The position numbers were made by a program, and so were the translations under genes. Shown here piece by piece: positions 24,150-32,795 of a DNA stretch of 64,000 bases (positions within the stretch are counted from its first letter, which is position 1; every line of letters starts with the position of its first letter). This DNA is from Natronoarchaeum philippinense (GTDB taxonomy: Archaea; Halobacteriota; Halobacteria; Halobacteriales; Natronoarchaeaceae). The stretch spans positions 1 through 64,000 of the forward strand of contig NZ_OBEJ01000006.1 in assembly GCF_900215575.1 (NCBI RefSeq), given 5' to 3'. Under the pieces are notes generated by a model. That model saw nothing but the letters and a program-made list of their open reading frames with translations. It ran no database searches and had not been told where the DNA came from.

Positions 24150-24347
24150 TCAGTCGACGATGATCTCGTCGTCGATCGTCTCGCGTTCTTCGGGTTGCAT
24201 CTCCTCGCGGTAGCGCTCGATCCAGTCGGCGAAACAGCCCGGACAGAGCCGCTGAGTATCGACCTGTGAGCGATCGACGGTGAGTCGCACCGTCCGCGCG
24301 AGCGGGTCCGAGACGGCGTCGCCGCAGGCGTCGCAGTCGGCTGACAT
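24150..24347 (-). CDS. Small zinc-finger protein
   Basis: A 65-residue protein with two CxxC pairs, CDAC (residues 5-8) and CPGC (about 35-38), consistent with a single zinc ribbon (MSADCDACGDAVS ... TQRLCPGCFADWIERY). The C-terminus is acidic. Small proteins of this type are widespread in haloarchaea and mostly uncharacterised. A perfect inverted repeat (24357-24373) lies 9 bp before the start. Confidence 0.75.
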   Translation of the reverse strand: MSADCDACGDAVSDPLARTVRLTVDRSQVDTQRLCPGCFADWIERYREEMQPEERETIDDEIIVD

Positions 24348-24356
24348 ACTGCCGAG

Positions 24357-24373
24357 GTGCGTGCCTCACGCAC
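24357..24373. repeat. Inverted repeat before the zinc-finger gene
   Basis: GTGCGTGCCTCACGCAC forms a perfect 7 bp stem with a 3-base loop. It sits between the upp stop codon (24400) and the start of the following gene (24347), both on the minus strand. It may be a terminator stem for upp or an operator. Confidence 0.5.
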
Positions 24374-24399
24374 AAAGCTCTAGGGTCGGAGGAGGGCGC

Positions 24400-25074
24400 C
24401 TACTGCGTCCGGAACGCCCGGTCGCCGGCGTCGCCCAGACCGGGGACGATGTAGCCGTCGTCGTCGAGGTAGTCGTCGATAGAGACCGTCAGCAGGTCGA
24501 CATCGGGGAACTCCTCGCCGACCCGCAGCAGGCCGTCGGGCGCGCTGACCGCCGAGAGGACGATGAAGTTCTCCGGTTCGGGCGAGTTCTCGGTGACGTG
24601 ATCGAGCACCGTACACATCGTCGAGCCCGTCGCCAGCATCGGGTCGGCGACGATCACGGTGTCGTCCTCGGTGATCTCGGGGAGCTTGACGTAGTCGACG
24701 GTGATCGGGAACGAGCCGTCTTCCTTCCGGCCGGTCTCGTCGCGGCTGGCGCTGATGACGCCCTGTCGGGCGCGGGGGAACGCCTTCAGAAGCCCCTCGA
24801 CGAAGGGCGTCGCGGCGCGCAAGACGTTGACGATCACGACATCGTCGACGCCCTTGACCTGCTCGCCCATCGTCTCTTCGAGCGGCGTCTGGGTCGAGAC
24901 GTACTCGGTCTCCATCCGGCCGTCGATGATCTCGTAGCCACAGATCCGCCCGAGCTTGACGAGGCCTTTCCGGAACGCGACCTGCTCGGTCTCGACATCT
25001 CGAAGTTTCGAGAGGGTATGCTTTGCGAGCGCGTGGGTGACGACGTAGGCGTCGTCGCGGTCTTCGATTGGCAT
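24400..25074 (-). CDS. upp: Uracil phosphoribosyltransferase
   Basis: Upp salvages uracil to UMP using PRPP. The 224 residues contain the PRPP-binding loop [17 protein letters not shown] (about 137-153), preceded by the hydrophobic strand DDTVIV, and the uracil site [16 protein letters not shown] at the C-terminus, the family signature. The PRTase strand [18 protein letters not shown] (about 77-94) is also present. ATG at 25074 matches the family start ([17 protein letters not shown]). It is monocistronic with a clean promoter. Confidence 0.96.
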   Translation of the reverse strand: MPIEDRDDAYVVTHALAKHTLSKLRDVETEQVAFRKGLVKLGRICGYEIIDGRMETEYVSTQTPLEETMGEQVKGVDDVVIVNVLRAATPFVEGLLKAFPRARQGVISASRDETGRKEDGSFPITVDYVKLPEITEDDTVIVADPMLATGSTMCTVLDHVTENSPEPENFIVLSAVSAPDGLLRVGEEFPDVDLLTVSIDDYLDDDGYIVPGLGDAGDRAFRTQ

Positions 25075-25098
25075 TATCGGAGCGTCGTGATCCGGCGA

Positions 25099-25106
25099 GT
25101 ATAACC
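25099..25106 (-). promoter_or_regulatory. TATA box of upp (leaderless)
   Basis: On the minus strand the sequence reads GTTATACT, 25-32 nt before the upp ATG. The message is predicted to begin at or within a few nucleotides of the start codon. Confidence 0.6.
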
Positions 25107-25161
25107 TACCGATCTGTGTCGGGGGCGACGTACAAGTACCCCCTCGCTCACGATCCAGACG

Positions 25162-25572
25162 ATGCGCACGGTCGAAGCCGCGAAATTCGTCGGCGCGCCG
25201 CCCGACGCCGTCGAGCGCGTGCTGACGCCGCGACGGATCGTCGAGTACGAGGGCTCGTTTACCGTCCGGGGCGTCGAGGAACGCTACGACGCGACCGTCG
25301 TCACGGTCGGCGGTCCCGGACTGGAGCTTCGGCTTCGCTTCGAGCCGCGCGATCGAGGCTACGACTACGAGCAACTGGACGACGGCGGGCCGCTGGACGC
25401 CATGACGACGACGCTGACCTACACTCCCGAAAACGAGGGGACCCGCGTGTCGGCGTCCTCGTCGGTCAGCCTCGGCGCGCCGCCAGCGGCGCTCACTGAC
25501 CGAATCGCGGGCTGGAAGCGCCGCGGCGAGTTGGACCGGCTGCTGGACGCGCTGGCCGAAACTGTCGAGTAA
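25162..25572 (+). CDS. SRPBCC-fold protein
   Basis: A 136-residue protein with the pattern of a START/polyketide-cyclase (SRPBCC) fold: an initial strand [21 protein letters not shown], a helix, then antiparallel strands ([56 protein letters not shown]) and a long C-terminal helix. Such proteins bind hydrophobic ligands, but no ligand can be predicted here. It is transcribed alone, divergent from upp. Confidence 0.75.
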   Translation: MRTVEAAKFVGAPPDAVERVLTPRRIVEYEGSFTVRGVEERYDATVVTVGGPGLELRLRFEPRDRGYDYEQLDDGGPLDAMTTTLTYTPENEGTRVSASSSVSLGAPPAALTDRIAGWKRRGELDRLLDALAETVE

Positions 25573-25644
25573 CCACTGAAGAATTCCGGAACTCCCCCGG
25601 GGCTACCGCCAGCCCTTTCGACGCCACGAGCCAACCCGTGGGCG

Positions 25645-26739
25645 ATGACCGACGACCTGTTCTCGCCGCTGTCGCTGCGCGAAACCGAGCTACCGAACCG
25701 CGTGATGGTGTCGCCGATGTGCCAGTATTCCTGTGAGGATCGGGACGGGCTGGCGACCGAGTGGCACCGAACCCACCTGGGCAGCCGGGCGGTCGGCGGC
25801 GCCGGCGTCGTGATGGCAGAGGCGACCGCCGTCGAGTCGCGGGGACGCATCTCGCCGCACGATCTGGGCATCTGGAGCGACGAGCACGCCGACGCGCTGG
25901 CGCCGGTCGCCGAGTTCGTCCGCGAGCAGGGGAGCGTCCCGGCGATCCAACTCGCCCACGCCGGCCGGAAAGCCTCGACGAGCCGGCCGTGGGAGGGCCA
26001 CGAACCGCTGGCGCCCGAGGACGGCGGCTGGGAGGCGATCGCGCCGAGCGCGACGCCGTACCCCGGCAACGAGGCCGTGGCGCTCCACGAGATGACTCCT
26101 GAGGACATCGAGGACGTGATCGCGGCGTTTCAGAGTGGCGCCGAGCGCGCGCTCGACGCCGGCTTCGAGATCGCCGAGGTCCACGCCGCCCACGGCTACC
26201 TGCTCCACGAGTTTCTCTCGCCCGTCTCGAACGATCGAACGGACGAGTACGGCGGGAGCTTCGAGAACCGCGCGCGGCTCACGGTCGACGTCGTCGAGGC
26301 CGTCCGCGAGGTGTGGCCCGACGACCGGCCGGTGTTCGTGCGCATCTCGGGCACCGACTGGTTGCCCGACCGCGAGTCGTGGACCAGAGAGCAGTCAGCC
26401 CGTCTCGCCGACCTGCTGGCCGAGGCCGGCGCGGATCTGATCGACGTGTCCAGCGGCGGGCTGCATCCCGACCAGCAACTTCCGGCGGGCGGACCGAACT
26501 ATCAGGTCCCACTCGCTGAACACGTCGGCGCCGAAAGCGAGCGCGATGTGGGGATCGGCGCGGTCGGCGGCATCACGACGGCCCAGCAGGCCGACGCCGT
26601 CGTCCGGAACGGCCGGGCCGATCTGGCCATCGTCGGGCGCGAGCATCTCCGGGACCCCTACTTTGCGCTCCGGGCAGCAAAAGAACTCGACGCGCTCGAT
26701 CGGATCGAGGTGCCAAAGCAGTATCGTCGGGCGTTCTGA
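25645..26739 (+). CDS. NADH:flavin oxidoreductase (Old Yellow Enzyme)
   Basis: An FMN-containing ene-reductase of the OYE family, class of YqjM-like thermophilic enzymes. In 364 residues: LPNRVMVSPMCQYS (with the Cys of the YqjM branch, about 16-29), IQLAHAGRKAS (about 98-108), HAAHGYLLHEFLSPVSNDRTDEYGGS (catalytic His and Tyr region, about 179-204), and the FMN phosphate site AVGGITTAQQADAVVRNG and VGREHLRDPY. The physiological substrate cannot be read from sequence. It probably forms its own unit. Confidence 0.93.
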   Translation: MTDDLFSPLSLRETELPNRVMVSPMCQYSCEDRDGLATEWHRTHLGSRAVGGAGVVMAEATAVESRGRISPHDLGIWSDEHADALAPVAEFVREQGSVPAIQLAHAGRKASTSRPWEGHEPLAPEDGGWEAIAPSATPYPGNEAVALHEMTPEDIEDVIAAFQSGAERALDAGFEIAEVHAAHGYLLHEFLSPVSNDRTDEYGGSFENRARLTVDVVEAVREVWPDDRPVFVRISGTDWLPDRESWTREQSARLADLLAEAGADLIDVSSGGLHPDQQLPAGGPNYQVPLAEHVGAESERDVGIGAVGGITTAQQADAVVRNGRADLAIVGREHLRDPYFALRAAKELDALDRIEVPKQYRRAF

Positions 26740-26762
26740 ACGGACCCGTTCCGGGACGCCGA

Positions 26763-27119
26763 TCAGCGGGTCGTGCTGTGGCGCTCGATCTGACGATCCA
26801 TCGTACACTGGAGACAGCGATCGTCGGCCGTACAACCGGCTGAATCGTGCGGACAGACGTGGACCTCTTCGCTCGTCGAGAGGCGCTCGCGTTCGAGACG
26901 CCACTCGGCCGCCCAGTCCTCGATCGACCCGTTCCGAGTCGAGTCGTAGACGACCGTATCGTCGCGCGTGACGATCTTCATGCACACCGGATCGTCCGAG
27001 CACTCGGCGACGACCTCGATGGCGTCCTCGATCGACCGAACGCGCTCGCGCTCGCGGCGCGTCTCGTACAGCGTGACCACCTCGACGCCGCCGGGTTCGG
27101 TGAGCGCGGGATCGGACAT
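26763..27119 (-). CDS. Conserved haloarchaeal protein with cysteines
   Basis: A 118-residue soluble, acidic protein (MSDPALTEPGGVEVVTLYETRRE) that I cannot assign. The C-terminus carries a cysteine group, CPHDSAGC and CLQC (about 88-108), which may bind a metal; two more cysteines (CSDDPVC) lie near residues 38-44. The middle part KIVTRDDTVVYDSTRNGSIEDWAAEW looks like a small alpha/beta domain. ATG at 27119 is chosen over the longer frame, which would extend into sequence with no coding character. Confidence 0.65.
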   Translation of the reverse strand: MSDPALTEPGGVEVVTLYETRRERERVRSIEDAIEVVAECSDDPVCMKIVTRDDTVVYDSTRNGSIEDWAAEWRLERERLSTSEEVHVCPHDSAGCTADDRCLQCTMDRQIERHSTTR

Positions 27120-27260
27120 ACTCGATGTGAAGGATCGCAGTCGCAAAAACGTGGGGCATGCCGTCACCGAATGGCGACGAGATCCGCCTCGTTAGGGGTT
27201 CACACCCGAAACGCCCGCGAGACCGAACAGCCTTTGTGGGCCACTGGCCTGTGTTCGAAC

Positions 27261-27443
27261 ATGGGTTTTGGTAGCTACGACGAATCCGAGCAGAAAGACC
27301 AGAACGTCGACGAAGACGACGACTCCGAGGCCGTCAACGTCCACGAGGAGGATCACGACGGCGAAATCTCCTTCGAGGCGGAGGGGTCGACCGAGGATCT
27401 GGTCGGTCGCCTCCAAGAGATGAAGGACGACGACGACGAATAA
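27261..27443 (+). CDS. DUF5786-type small acidic protein
   Basis: A 60-residue, extremely acidic protein (MGFGSYDESEQKDQNVDEDDD) that I recognise as a haloarchaeal family probably corresponding to DUF5786. The only hydrophobic part is a short C-terminal helix (STEDLVGRLQEMKDD). The ATG at 27261 is about 30 nt behind a CCTTTGTGG box. The function is unknown. Confidence 0.7.
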   Translation: MGFGSYDESEQKDQNVDEDDDSEAVNVHEEDHDGEISFEAEGSTEDLVGRLQEMKDDDDE

Positions 27444-27630
27444 GACGCTACCCCCGAATTTTCTGCCGCGCTCGATGATCGAGAGCCGTGGCTACGCCGG
27501 CGTCGCGGCGTCGTGACGCCGGAGACGGCGGTGCTGGTGGAACCCCGGCACGAGACTTTTGTACCGGAGCGCCATACTGACGGCTGACCCGCCTCGGCGC
27601 GGCGCCGACCCGCGCGAGGCGTCCGAACCC

Positions 27631-27948
27631 ATGGAACTACCGAACAGCCGACGCCAGCGCGTCGACGCAGTGCCGTTCGTCGTCGTCGCGCTGCTCGCCG
27701 GCACGGCGACGTTCTCGCTCGGCCCGGGCTACCTGCTGACGCTCGGGGTAGCGCTCACGCCGGCGCTCGCCGCGTGTGTCGCGGCGACGGCGCTGACGAC
27801 TGCAGTCGCGTACCACCGGTTCGTCTGGACGGCTCGTCCCGACCTCCGCGGGGAGCTGCCGGTCGAGCTACGGCTGCGACGCCTGCTGTACGGCGGCCTC
27901 GCGCTCGTCGGCCTCGTCCCGCTGTTCGCGCTGCCGCTGGTGCTGTAG
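27631..27948 (+). CDS. Small membrane protein
   Basis: A 105-residue protein with three likely membrane spans (residues about 14-34 PFVVVALLAGTATFSLG, 35-57 YLLTLGVALTPALAACVAA and 83-103 LLYGGLALVGLVPLFALPLVL) separated by a basic loop. No family is recognised. The frame is open further upstream, but ATG at 27631 (MELPNSRRQRVDAVP) is the natural start before the first span. Confidence 0.6.
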   Translation: MELPNSRRQRVDAVPFVVVALLAGTATFSLGPGYLLTLGVALTPALAACVAATALTTAVAYHRFVWTARPDLRGELPVELRLRRLLYGGLALVGLVPLFALPLVL

Positions 27949-28068
27949 GCGGGCGGGAAGCGGCGGCGTTCCGGAGCCAGCCGATGAGCGGCGTCGCCCG
28001 CAAGCGCCGATATGGTCCACGGCAACGCACACCACCCGTTTAACTGCAGATCGGACGACAGCTACAGT

Positions 28069-28365
28069 ATGGGCCTCGCAGCGCGGATCGAAGCCTACCG
28101 CGAGTACCTGCGGGAGGTGCTCCACGGGCTCTATCACGGCATGATCGAACACCCGGCCTACGAGCTGATCGAGAAGGAAGCCGAAGATAGGGAAGACGAG
28201 TTCCTGCTGGCGTGTTTCGCCGACGCCTTCGGCATCCCGAGCCCGGCGTCGTACTACACCGCCGAGCTACTGCCCTACCTCGCCGAGGAGTTCGAGCAGT
28301 GGGAGCGGCGGATGTGGGACCGCTCGTCGGTGATCGAACGCAAGGGACAGCAGTACCACTTCTGA
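28069..28365 (+). CDS. 98-residue protein coupled to ArsA-type ATPase
   Basis: A small, predicted all-helical soluble protein (MGLAARIEAYREYLREVLHGLYHGMIEHPAYELIEKEAEDRE in two pieces, then LLACFADAFGIPSPASYYTAELLPYLAEEFEQWERRMWDR). I do not recognise a family. Its stop codon overlaps the ATG of the ATPase gene by one base (TGATG at 28363-28367), so the two are translationally coupled and likely function together. A CGTTTAAC box lies at 28038-28045, about 28 nt before the ATG. It could be an adaptor, a substrate recogniser or a nucleotide-exchange helper for the ATPase. Confidence 0.75.
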   Translation: MGLAARIEAYREYLREVLHGLYHGMIEHPAYELIEKEAEDREDEFLLACFADAFGIPSPASYYTAELLPYLAEEFEQWERRMWDRSSVIERKGQQYHF

Positions 28366-29375
28366 TGACGGGGAGCGACGCGATGGGCGGACCGTCCGAA
28401 CGGTTCGTCTTCTTCGGGGGGAAAGGCGGCGTCGGGAAGACGACGGTGTCGAGCGCGTTCGCGGTCGGGTGCGCCGAGGCCGGCCTCGATACCCTGCTGG
28501 TCTCGACGGACCCGGCCCACAGCACCGCCGACGTGTTCGACCAGCCCTTCGGCGACGACCCGCGACCGGTCGACGGGCGAGAGCGACTGTGGGCGATGGA
28601 GATCGATCCGGACGCCGAAATCGAGGCTCACGTCGCCCAGATCAGGCGCTCGCTGTCAGATCAGATGAGCCCGGCGATCGTCAACGAGATCGACCGCCAG
28701 ATCGAGTTGGCCCACCGGACGCCCGGTGCCCACGAAGCCGCGCTGTTCGACCGGTTCATCGAGGTCATGCGATCGAGCGACGAGTACGACCGGGTGGTGT
28801 TCGACACCTCGCCGACCGGCGGAACCTTGCGCCTGCTCTCGCTGCCCGAGCTACTGGAGTCGTGGATCGACCGGCTGGTGCGCAAGCGAACCGAGAGCAT
28901 CGACCGCTACGAGAAGGCCGCGATCGGCGAGCGACAGGCGCCGAGCGTCGACGACGACCCGATCATCACGCGGCTGCGCGAGCGCAAGGAGAACTTCGAG
29001 TTCGCCGGCCGGGTGCTCCGGGACGACGCCGCCTTTTTCTTCGTGTTGAACCCCGACGACCTCTCGATCCGAGAAACCGAGCGTGCGATCGAGAACCTCG
29101 ACGAGTACGATCTGTCCGTCCGCGGGTTGGTCGTCAACCGGCTGACGCCCGCGCCCGACGACGACGAGGACGGCCGCGGTGCGCGCTTCCTGCGCGCCCG
29201 GCGCGAGACCGAGCGCGAGCGGCTGGCGACGATCGAATCGACGTTCGAGGCGCCGGTCGTCGCCGCCATCGAGACGCGCGTCGAGGAGATCAGGGGCGGG
29301 CATCTCGACGCCGTCGCCGAGGCGCTCGACATCGAACCGGCGCCAGCGGCGTCGCCCGAGAGCAACCGAGAGTGA
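28365..29375 (+). CDS. ArsA/Get3-family ATPase
   Basis: A deviant Walker A ATPase (GGKGGVGKTT, residues about 19-28) of the ArsA/Get3 family. Also present are STDPAHSTADVF (switch I, about 47-58) and DTSPTGGTLRLLSLPELL (switch II and the Get3-type DTAPTGxTLRLL motif). Get3 proteins deliver tail-anchored membrane proteins; ArsA pumps arsenite. Here no ars genes are near and only one ATPase copy is seen, so the Get3-like role is more likely, though the 336-residue chain with its charged linkers could do something else. An in-frame ATG at 28383 is an alternative start. Confidence 0.87.
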   Translation: MTGSDAMGGPSERFVFFGGKGGVGKTTVSSAFAVGCAEAGLDTLLVSTDPAHSTADVFDQPFGDDPRPVDGRERLWAMEIDPDAEIEAHVAQIRRSLSDQMSPAIVNEIDRQIELAHRTPGAHEAALFDRFIEVMRSSDEYDRVVFDTSPTGGTLRLLSLPELLESWIDRLVRKRTESIDRYEKAAIGERQAPSVDDDPIITRLRERKENFEFAGRVLRDDAAFFFVLNPDDLSIRETERAIENLDEYDLSVRGLVVNRLTPAPDDDEDGRGARFLRARRETERERLATIESTFEAPVVAAIETRVEEIRGGHLDAVAEALDIEPAPAASPESNRE

Positions 29376-29457
29376 GCTGATTCGGTTGCGCGAACCGGTC
29401 GCTACGTGCCACCTGTCGCGTAGTTTTAGCGGGTAGTGCGAACTAGTACCAAGGTTT

Positions 29458-29475
29458 ATTATCGTTATTGATAAT
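29458..29475. promoter_or_regulatory. Palindrome over the cstA TATA box
   Basis: ATTATCGTTATTGATAAT contains the perfect half-sites ATTATC and GATAAT separated by 6 bases. It overlaps the A/T-rich box TTTATTA (29455-29461) that is the probable TATA element of cstA, 40-46 nt before its ATG. A regulator bound here would block initiation, so this is a candidate repressor site. Confidence 0.5.
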
Positions 29476-29500
29476 GAGAACATGGGAGAGGGGAGACCAC

Positions 29501-31360
29501 ATGGTACAGGTCATATGGCTCGTGCTCGCCGTGCTCGGCATGTTCACCGCGGGGTATCTGGGATACTCCCGCTACCTTGCGAACTTCGTCGGTCTGGACG
29601 AGAGTCGGACGACGCCGGCACACGAGTACGAAGACGGGCAGGAGTACGTGCCGTCGAAGAAGCCGGTTCTGTTGGGGCATCACTATTCGAGCATCGCGGG
29701 CGGCGCGCCGATCGTCGGTCCGATCACGGCGGCACTCGTCTGGGGGTGGGTGCCGGCCGTGCTGTGGGTCGCCATCGGCAACCCGCTGATGGGCGCCGTT
29801 CACGACTTCATGTCGCTGTCGGGGTCGATCCGCCACGAAGGTAAGTCGATCGGGTCGATCATCGGGTCGTATCTGGGTGAACGCGGGAAGAATCGGCTGT
29901 TGTGGTTCGCGTTCCTGACGATCATTCTCGTCGTGGCGGTGTTCGCGCTCGTCGTCGGCATCGTGCTGGACGCCTACCCGCAGGCCGCGACCGCGAGCAT
30001 CATCTACATCGGGCTGGCGCTCGTCTTCGGCGTCTACCTGTACCAGCTCGATCTGCCCTTCATTCCGGGCACGATCGCCTTCGTCAGCGCGGTGTTCGGG
30101 GGCGTCTGGGTCGGCGTGCAGTACCCGCTGGCGCTGTTCCCGGCGGTCGGCGACGCGAGCTATCCCGCGGGCACCACGGTGCTGTTCGCCGGGAGCGGCG
30201 CGTGGATCCCGGGCGCGGAGCTGTTCAGTCCGAACATCGCCGCGTGGATCGTCGTCGTCCTGTTGTACGCATTCGTCGCCGCGGTGTTACCGGTGTGGAC
30301 GCTGCTCCAACCGCGAGACTACCTGTCGTCGTTCCTGCTGTACGCCGGCGTCGGCGGCGCCTTGCTGGCGATCATCGTCGGGACGGTGTTCGGAACGGCC
30401 GCCGAACCGCTGACGATCAACACGCAGGCGTACTACGGGTTCTGGGGGAGCGACGTGGCCAGCTTCTCGCTGATGCCGCTGTTCCCGCTGTTGTTTATCA
30501 CCATCGCCTGCGGGACGATCAGCGGGTTCCACTCGCTGGTCTCCTCGGGCACGACGGCGAAGCAACTCGACAGCGAGACCGACGCCCGCCTGATCGGCTA
30601 CGGCGGGATGCTCGGCGAGGGGCTGCTGGCGACCGTCGCGCTCTGTACGGTCGTGCTTGTCGCGGACGTGGCCGCGACGGGCGGAATCGGCCTCGCGCTG
30701 CCGAACTTCGCGGCCGGCGGCGGCGTCATCTTCACGAGCTTCGGCATCCCGACCTCCTTCGGCGCGCCCTTCATGGCGCTGGTGCTGGTGAGCTTCCTGC
30801 TGACCAGCACCGACACCGCGGCGCGGCTGGGCCGGTACATGCTCGAAGAGATCGTCGACACGCCCGAGACGACGACCCAGTCGGTCGCGGCGAACCGCTA
30901 CGTCGCCACCGGCGTGCAGGTCGTGCTCGCCTTCCTGCTGGTCGCCAGCGGGCGGTGGGAGGACCTCTGGCCGCTGTTCGGCGGCGCCAATCAGCTACTG
31001 GCCGCGCTCGCGCTGCTGACCGCGACGGTCTGGCTCGCCAACTGGGACGAGACCAAACAGCTCGTCAGCACCGGCGTCCCGATGGTCCTGATGGTGTCGA
31101 TCACGATACTCGGCTTACTCTGGCTGGCGCTGTACCAGAACATCGCGGTGAAGTTGCTCGACACCGCGTGGATGGCCGACGCGACGGCGCTGGATCTGAT
31201 CGGCACGTCCTTGCAGATCGTCATCGCGTTCGTGCTCGTGGGGCTGGCGCTGTCGCTGGTCAGGATGGGCTACAGCAACATCCAGCGCGTTCGGACGAGC
31301 GGAGAGGTGGCGGCTGCCGACGGCGGAGCACCGAGCGAGTCCGACGGAAGCGACGACTGA
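29501..31360 (+). CDS. cstA: CstA-family carbon starvation transporter
   Basis: A 619-residue membrane protein of the CstA/BtsT family, peptide or pyruvate uptake permeases induced on carbon limitation. The signature HHYSSIAGGAPIVGP (about 58-72) and IRHEGKSIGSIIGSYLG (about 108-124) is clear, and about 16 spans can be counted, among them FAFLTIILVVAVFALVVGIVL and AWIVVVLLYAFVAAVLPVWTLL. ATG at 29501 is preceded by GGAGAGGGGAG within 15 nt, whereas upstream frames start inside the promoter. The C-terminal tail is short and acidic. A perfect hairpin with a T-run follows the stop. Confidence 0.93.
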   Translation: MVQVIWLVLAVLGMFTAGYLGYSRYLANFVGLDESRTTPAHEYEDGQEYVPSKKPVLLGHHYSSIAGGAPIVGPITAALVWGWVPAVLWVAIGNPLMGAVHDFMSLSGSIRHEGKSIGSIIGSYLGERGKNRLLWFAFLTIILVVAVFALVVGIVLDAYPQAATASIIYIGLALVFGVYLYQLDLPFIPGTIAFVSAVFGGVWVGVQYPLALFPAVGDASYPAGTTVLFAGSGAWIPGAELFSPNIAAWIVVVLLYAFVAAVLPVWTLLQPRDYLSSFLLYAGVGGALLAIIVGTVFGTAAEPLTINTQAYYGFWGSDVASFSLMPLFPLLFITIACGTISGFHSLVSSGTTAKQLDSETDARLIGYGGMLGEGLLATVALCTVVLVADVAATGGIGLALPNFAAGGGVIFTSFGIPTSFGAPFMALVLVSFLLTSTDTAARLGRYMLEEIVDTPETTTQSVAANRYVATGVQVVLAFLLVASGRWEDLWPLFGGANQLLAALALLTATVWLANWDETKQLVSTGVPMVLMVSITILGLLWLALYQNIAVKLLDTAWMADATALDLIGTSLQIVIAFVLVGLALSLVRMGYSNIQRVRTSGEVAAADGGAPSESDGSDD

Positions 31361-31363
31361 GCG

Positions 31364-31384
31364 GCGGCGTCCGGACGCCGCTTT
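31364..31384 (+). terminator. Hairpin terminator behind cstA
   Basis: GCGGCGTCCGGACGCCGC (31364-31381) is an 18-base perfect palindrome, starting 3 bases beyond the cstA stop and followed by CTTTCC. It is a likely terminator, though archaeal termination often depends on T-tracts alone. Confidence 0.5.
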
Positions 31385-31516
31385 CCGGCGGGCCGCCGTT
31401 GTCAGTAGTCGGTACTGCGATCGCTTTTGCTGGACGTGCTCTGCACAGCGCATCCGGCCGAAGGGGAGTGCCAGAGACAGTAGCACTCAAGAGCTACATC
31501 CGCGTAGGGCAGGACG

Positions 31517-32173
31517 ATGGGGCAGGATTTCAGCGCAATACTATTCGGCGATCCGTTCGCCGTCATGAACACGATCGGATTGGTCGCGTTCGCGTTCGTC
31601 GGGTCTTCGAAAGCGATCCGGGAGGAGTTCGACCTGTTCGGGATTACCATCGTTGGACTGGCAATGGCGTTTGCAGGTGGAGCAACACGCGATCTCCTCG
31701 TGGCCCGGGTTCCGTTAGCACTCCAGTCACCGATCGAAATCAGTTTGGGGCTGCTCGGCGTCGGCTTGGCAATCACCTTGAGCGTCGTTCTGTCGTCGCC
31801 CGAAACACATCCAGTCACGCTCGTCTCGGATGCGATCGGGCTTGCTGCCTTTACCACAACCGGAGCGATCGTGGCATCTGACGTGGGTGTTTCAGCATTC
31901 GGCATCGTCGCGATCGCGACGATCAACGCCGTGGGCGGTGGTGCATTTGCAGATATTTTGCTCGATCGAGCCCCGTTTATCCTCTTCGAGGATTTCTATG
32001 CAAGTTGTGCAGTGCTCGGCGGGAGTGCATACTGGTTGTTGGACGTGTTCGGAGCGACTGGAAGTCTCGCCGCGGGGATGTGCGCAGCAGTGACCGTCGT
32101 CACTCGGTTAACCGCAGTTGCGTACAACTGGAATCTCCCGACGGCACAAAGCCTGATGCTAGTGAGTAAATGA
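31517..32173 (+). CDS. TRIC-type cation channel (UPF0126)
   Basis: A 218-residue membrane protein of the trimeric intracellular cation channel family. The duplicated three-helix unit is visible: first copy LVAFAFVGSSKAIREEFDLFGITIVGLAMAFAGGATRDLL (about residues 22-60 in two segments, with the GGATRD motif), second copy LAAFTTTGAIVASDVGVSAFGIVAIATINAVGGGAFADIL (about 108-150). It probably conducts monovalent cations, K+ especially, as a homotrimer. Its codon use is less GC-biased than that of its neighbours (many A/T third positions), hinting at recent acquisition. Confidence 0.85.
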   Translation: MGQDFSAILFGDPFAVMNTIGLVAFAFVGSSKAIREEFDLFGITIVGLAMAFAGGATRDLLVARVPLALQSPIEISLGLLGVGLAITLSVVLSSPETHPVTLVSDAIGLAAFTTTGAIVASDVGVSAFGIVAIATINAVGGGAFADILLDRAPFILFEDFYASCAVLGGSAYWLLDVFGATGSLAAGMCAAVTVVTRLTAVAYNWNLPTAQSLMLVSK

Positions 32174-32192
32174 CAAAACAGCCGAACTGCCC

Positions 32193-32795
32193 TTAGAGCT
32201 GTAGCCGTCGCGCGATCAGGTCGAGCAGTCCCGGCTCCTCGCGCTCGATAGGGTCCCACGTCTCGAAGGCGGTCCGCACGTCGGCGTTCTCGCTGGCGAC
32301 CAGTTCCTCGTCGGACGGCGCGGCGACGACGAGATTGATCTCGTAGTGGCCGTGATAACCGTACTTGATGAGCGTCCGATCCCGGAATCCCTTGACGAAC
32401 GAGCGCACGTCGTCGGTCAGCGTCGGTGCGACGATCACGACGGTGAACTCCGTGCCGTAGTGTTCCTCGTCGGGCTCGATCCAGTCATCGGCCAGATCGT
32501 GACAGAGACCGACGAGGTGCTCCAGTTCGACAACGTACAGCGAGTCGACCCGGCGGGCGAAGAGATGCTCGTGGACCTCGTGGTGCGCGAACGCGATCGA
32601 GGGGTGCAGGAAGTGCTTGCGGCTCTCCATGTCCATCCGGGCATACAGTGCGAAGGGCTCGTCGTCGACCGTGACATCGCGGGCGAGGTCGTAGTTGCGC
32701 GCGAGGCGGGCGGCGACGCCGTCGAGGTACTCGTCGTCCCAGTCGGGAATGGCGTCGGCCGTCGCGGGCGGGCGAGAGACGGTGGAGGTTGCCAT
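32193..32795 (-). CDS. Conserved haloarchaeal protein of unknown function
   Basis: A 200-residue soluble protein, acidic with several His pairs (FAHHEVHEHLFARRVDSLYVVE, YGYHGHYEINLVV) and alternating strands and helices (FTVVIVAPTLTDDVRSFVKGF). I do not recognise a family. The start at 32795 is 23-32 nt behind the minus-strand TATA sequence CTATTTATCC (32818-32827), so the message is leaderless. It is divergent from the next small gene. Confidence 0.8.
   Translation of the reverse strand: MATSTVSRPPATADAIPDWDDEYLDGVAARLARNYDLARDVTVDDEPFALYARMDMESRKHFLHPSIAFAHHEVHEHLFARRVDSLYVVELEHLVGLCHDLADDWIEPDEEHYGTEFTVVIVAPTLTDDVRSFVKGFRDRTLIKYGYHGHYEINLVVAAPSDEELVASENADVRTAFETWDPIEREEPGLLDLIARRLQL

Noticed and set aside
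29902-31881. A 659-codon open frame overlapping cstA
   Set aside because: It is the +1 shadow of the cstA reading frame, full of Arg/Gly/Asp-rich low-complexity sequence with no homology. High G+C DNA produces long false frames.
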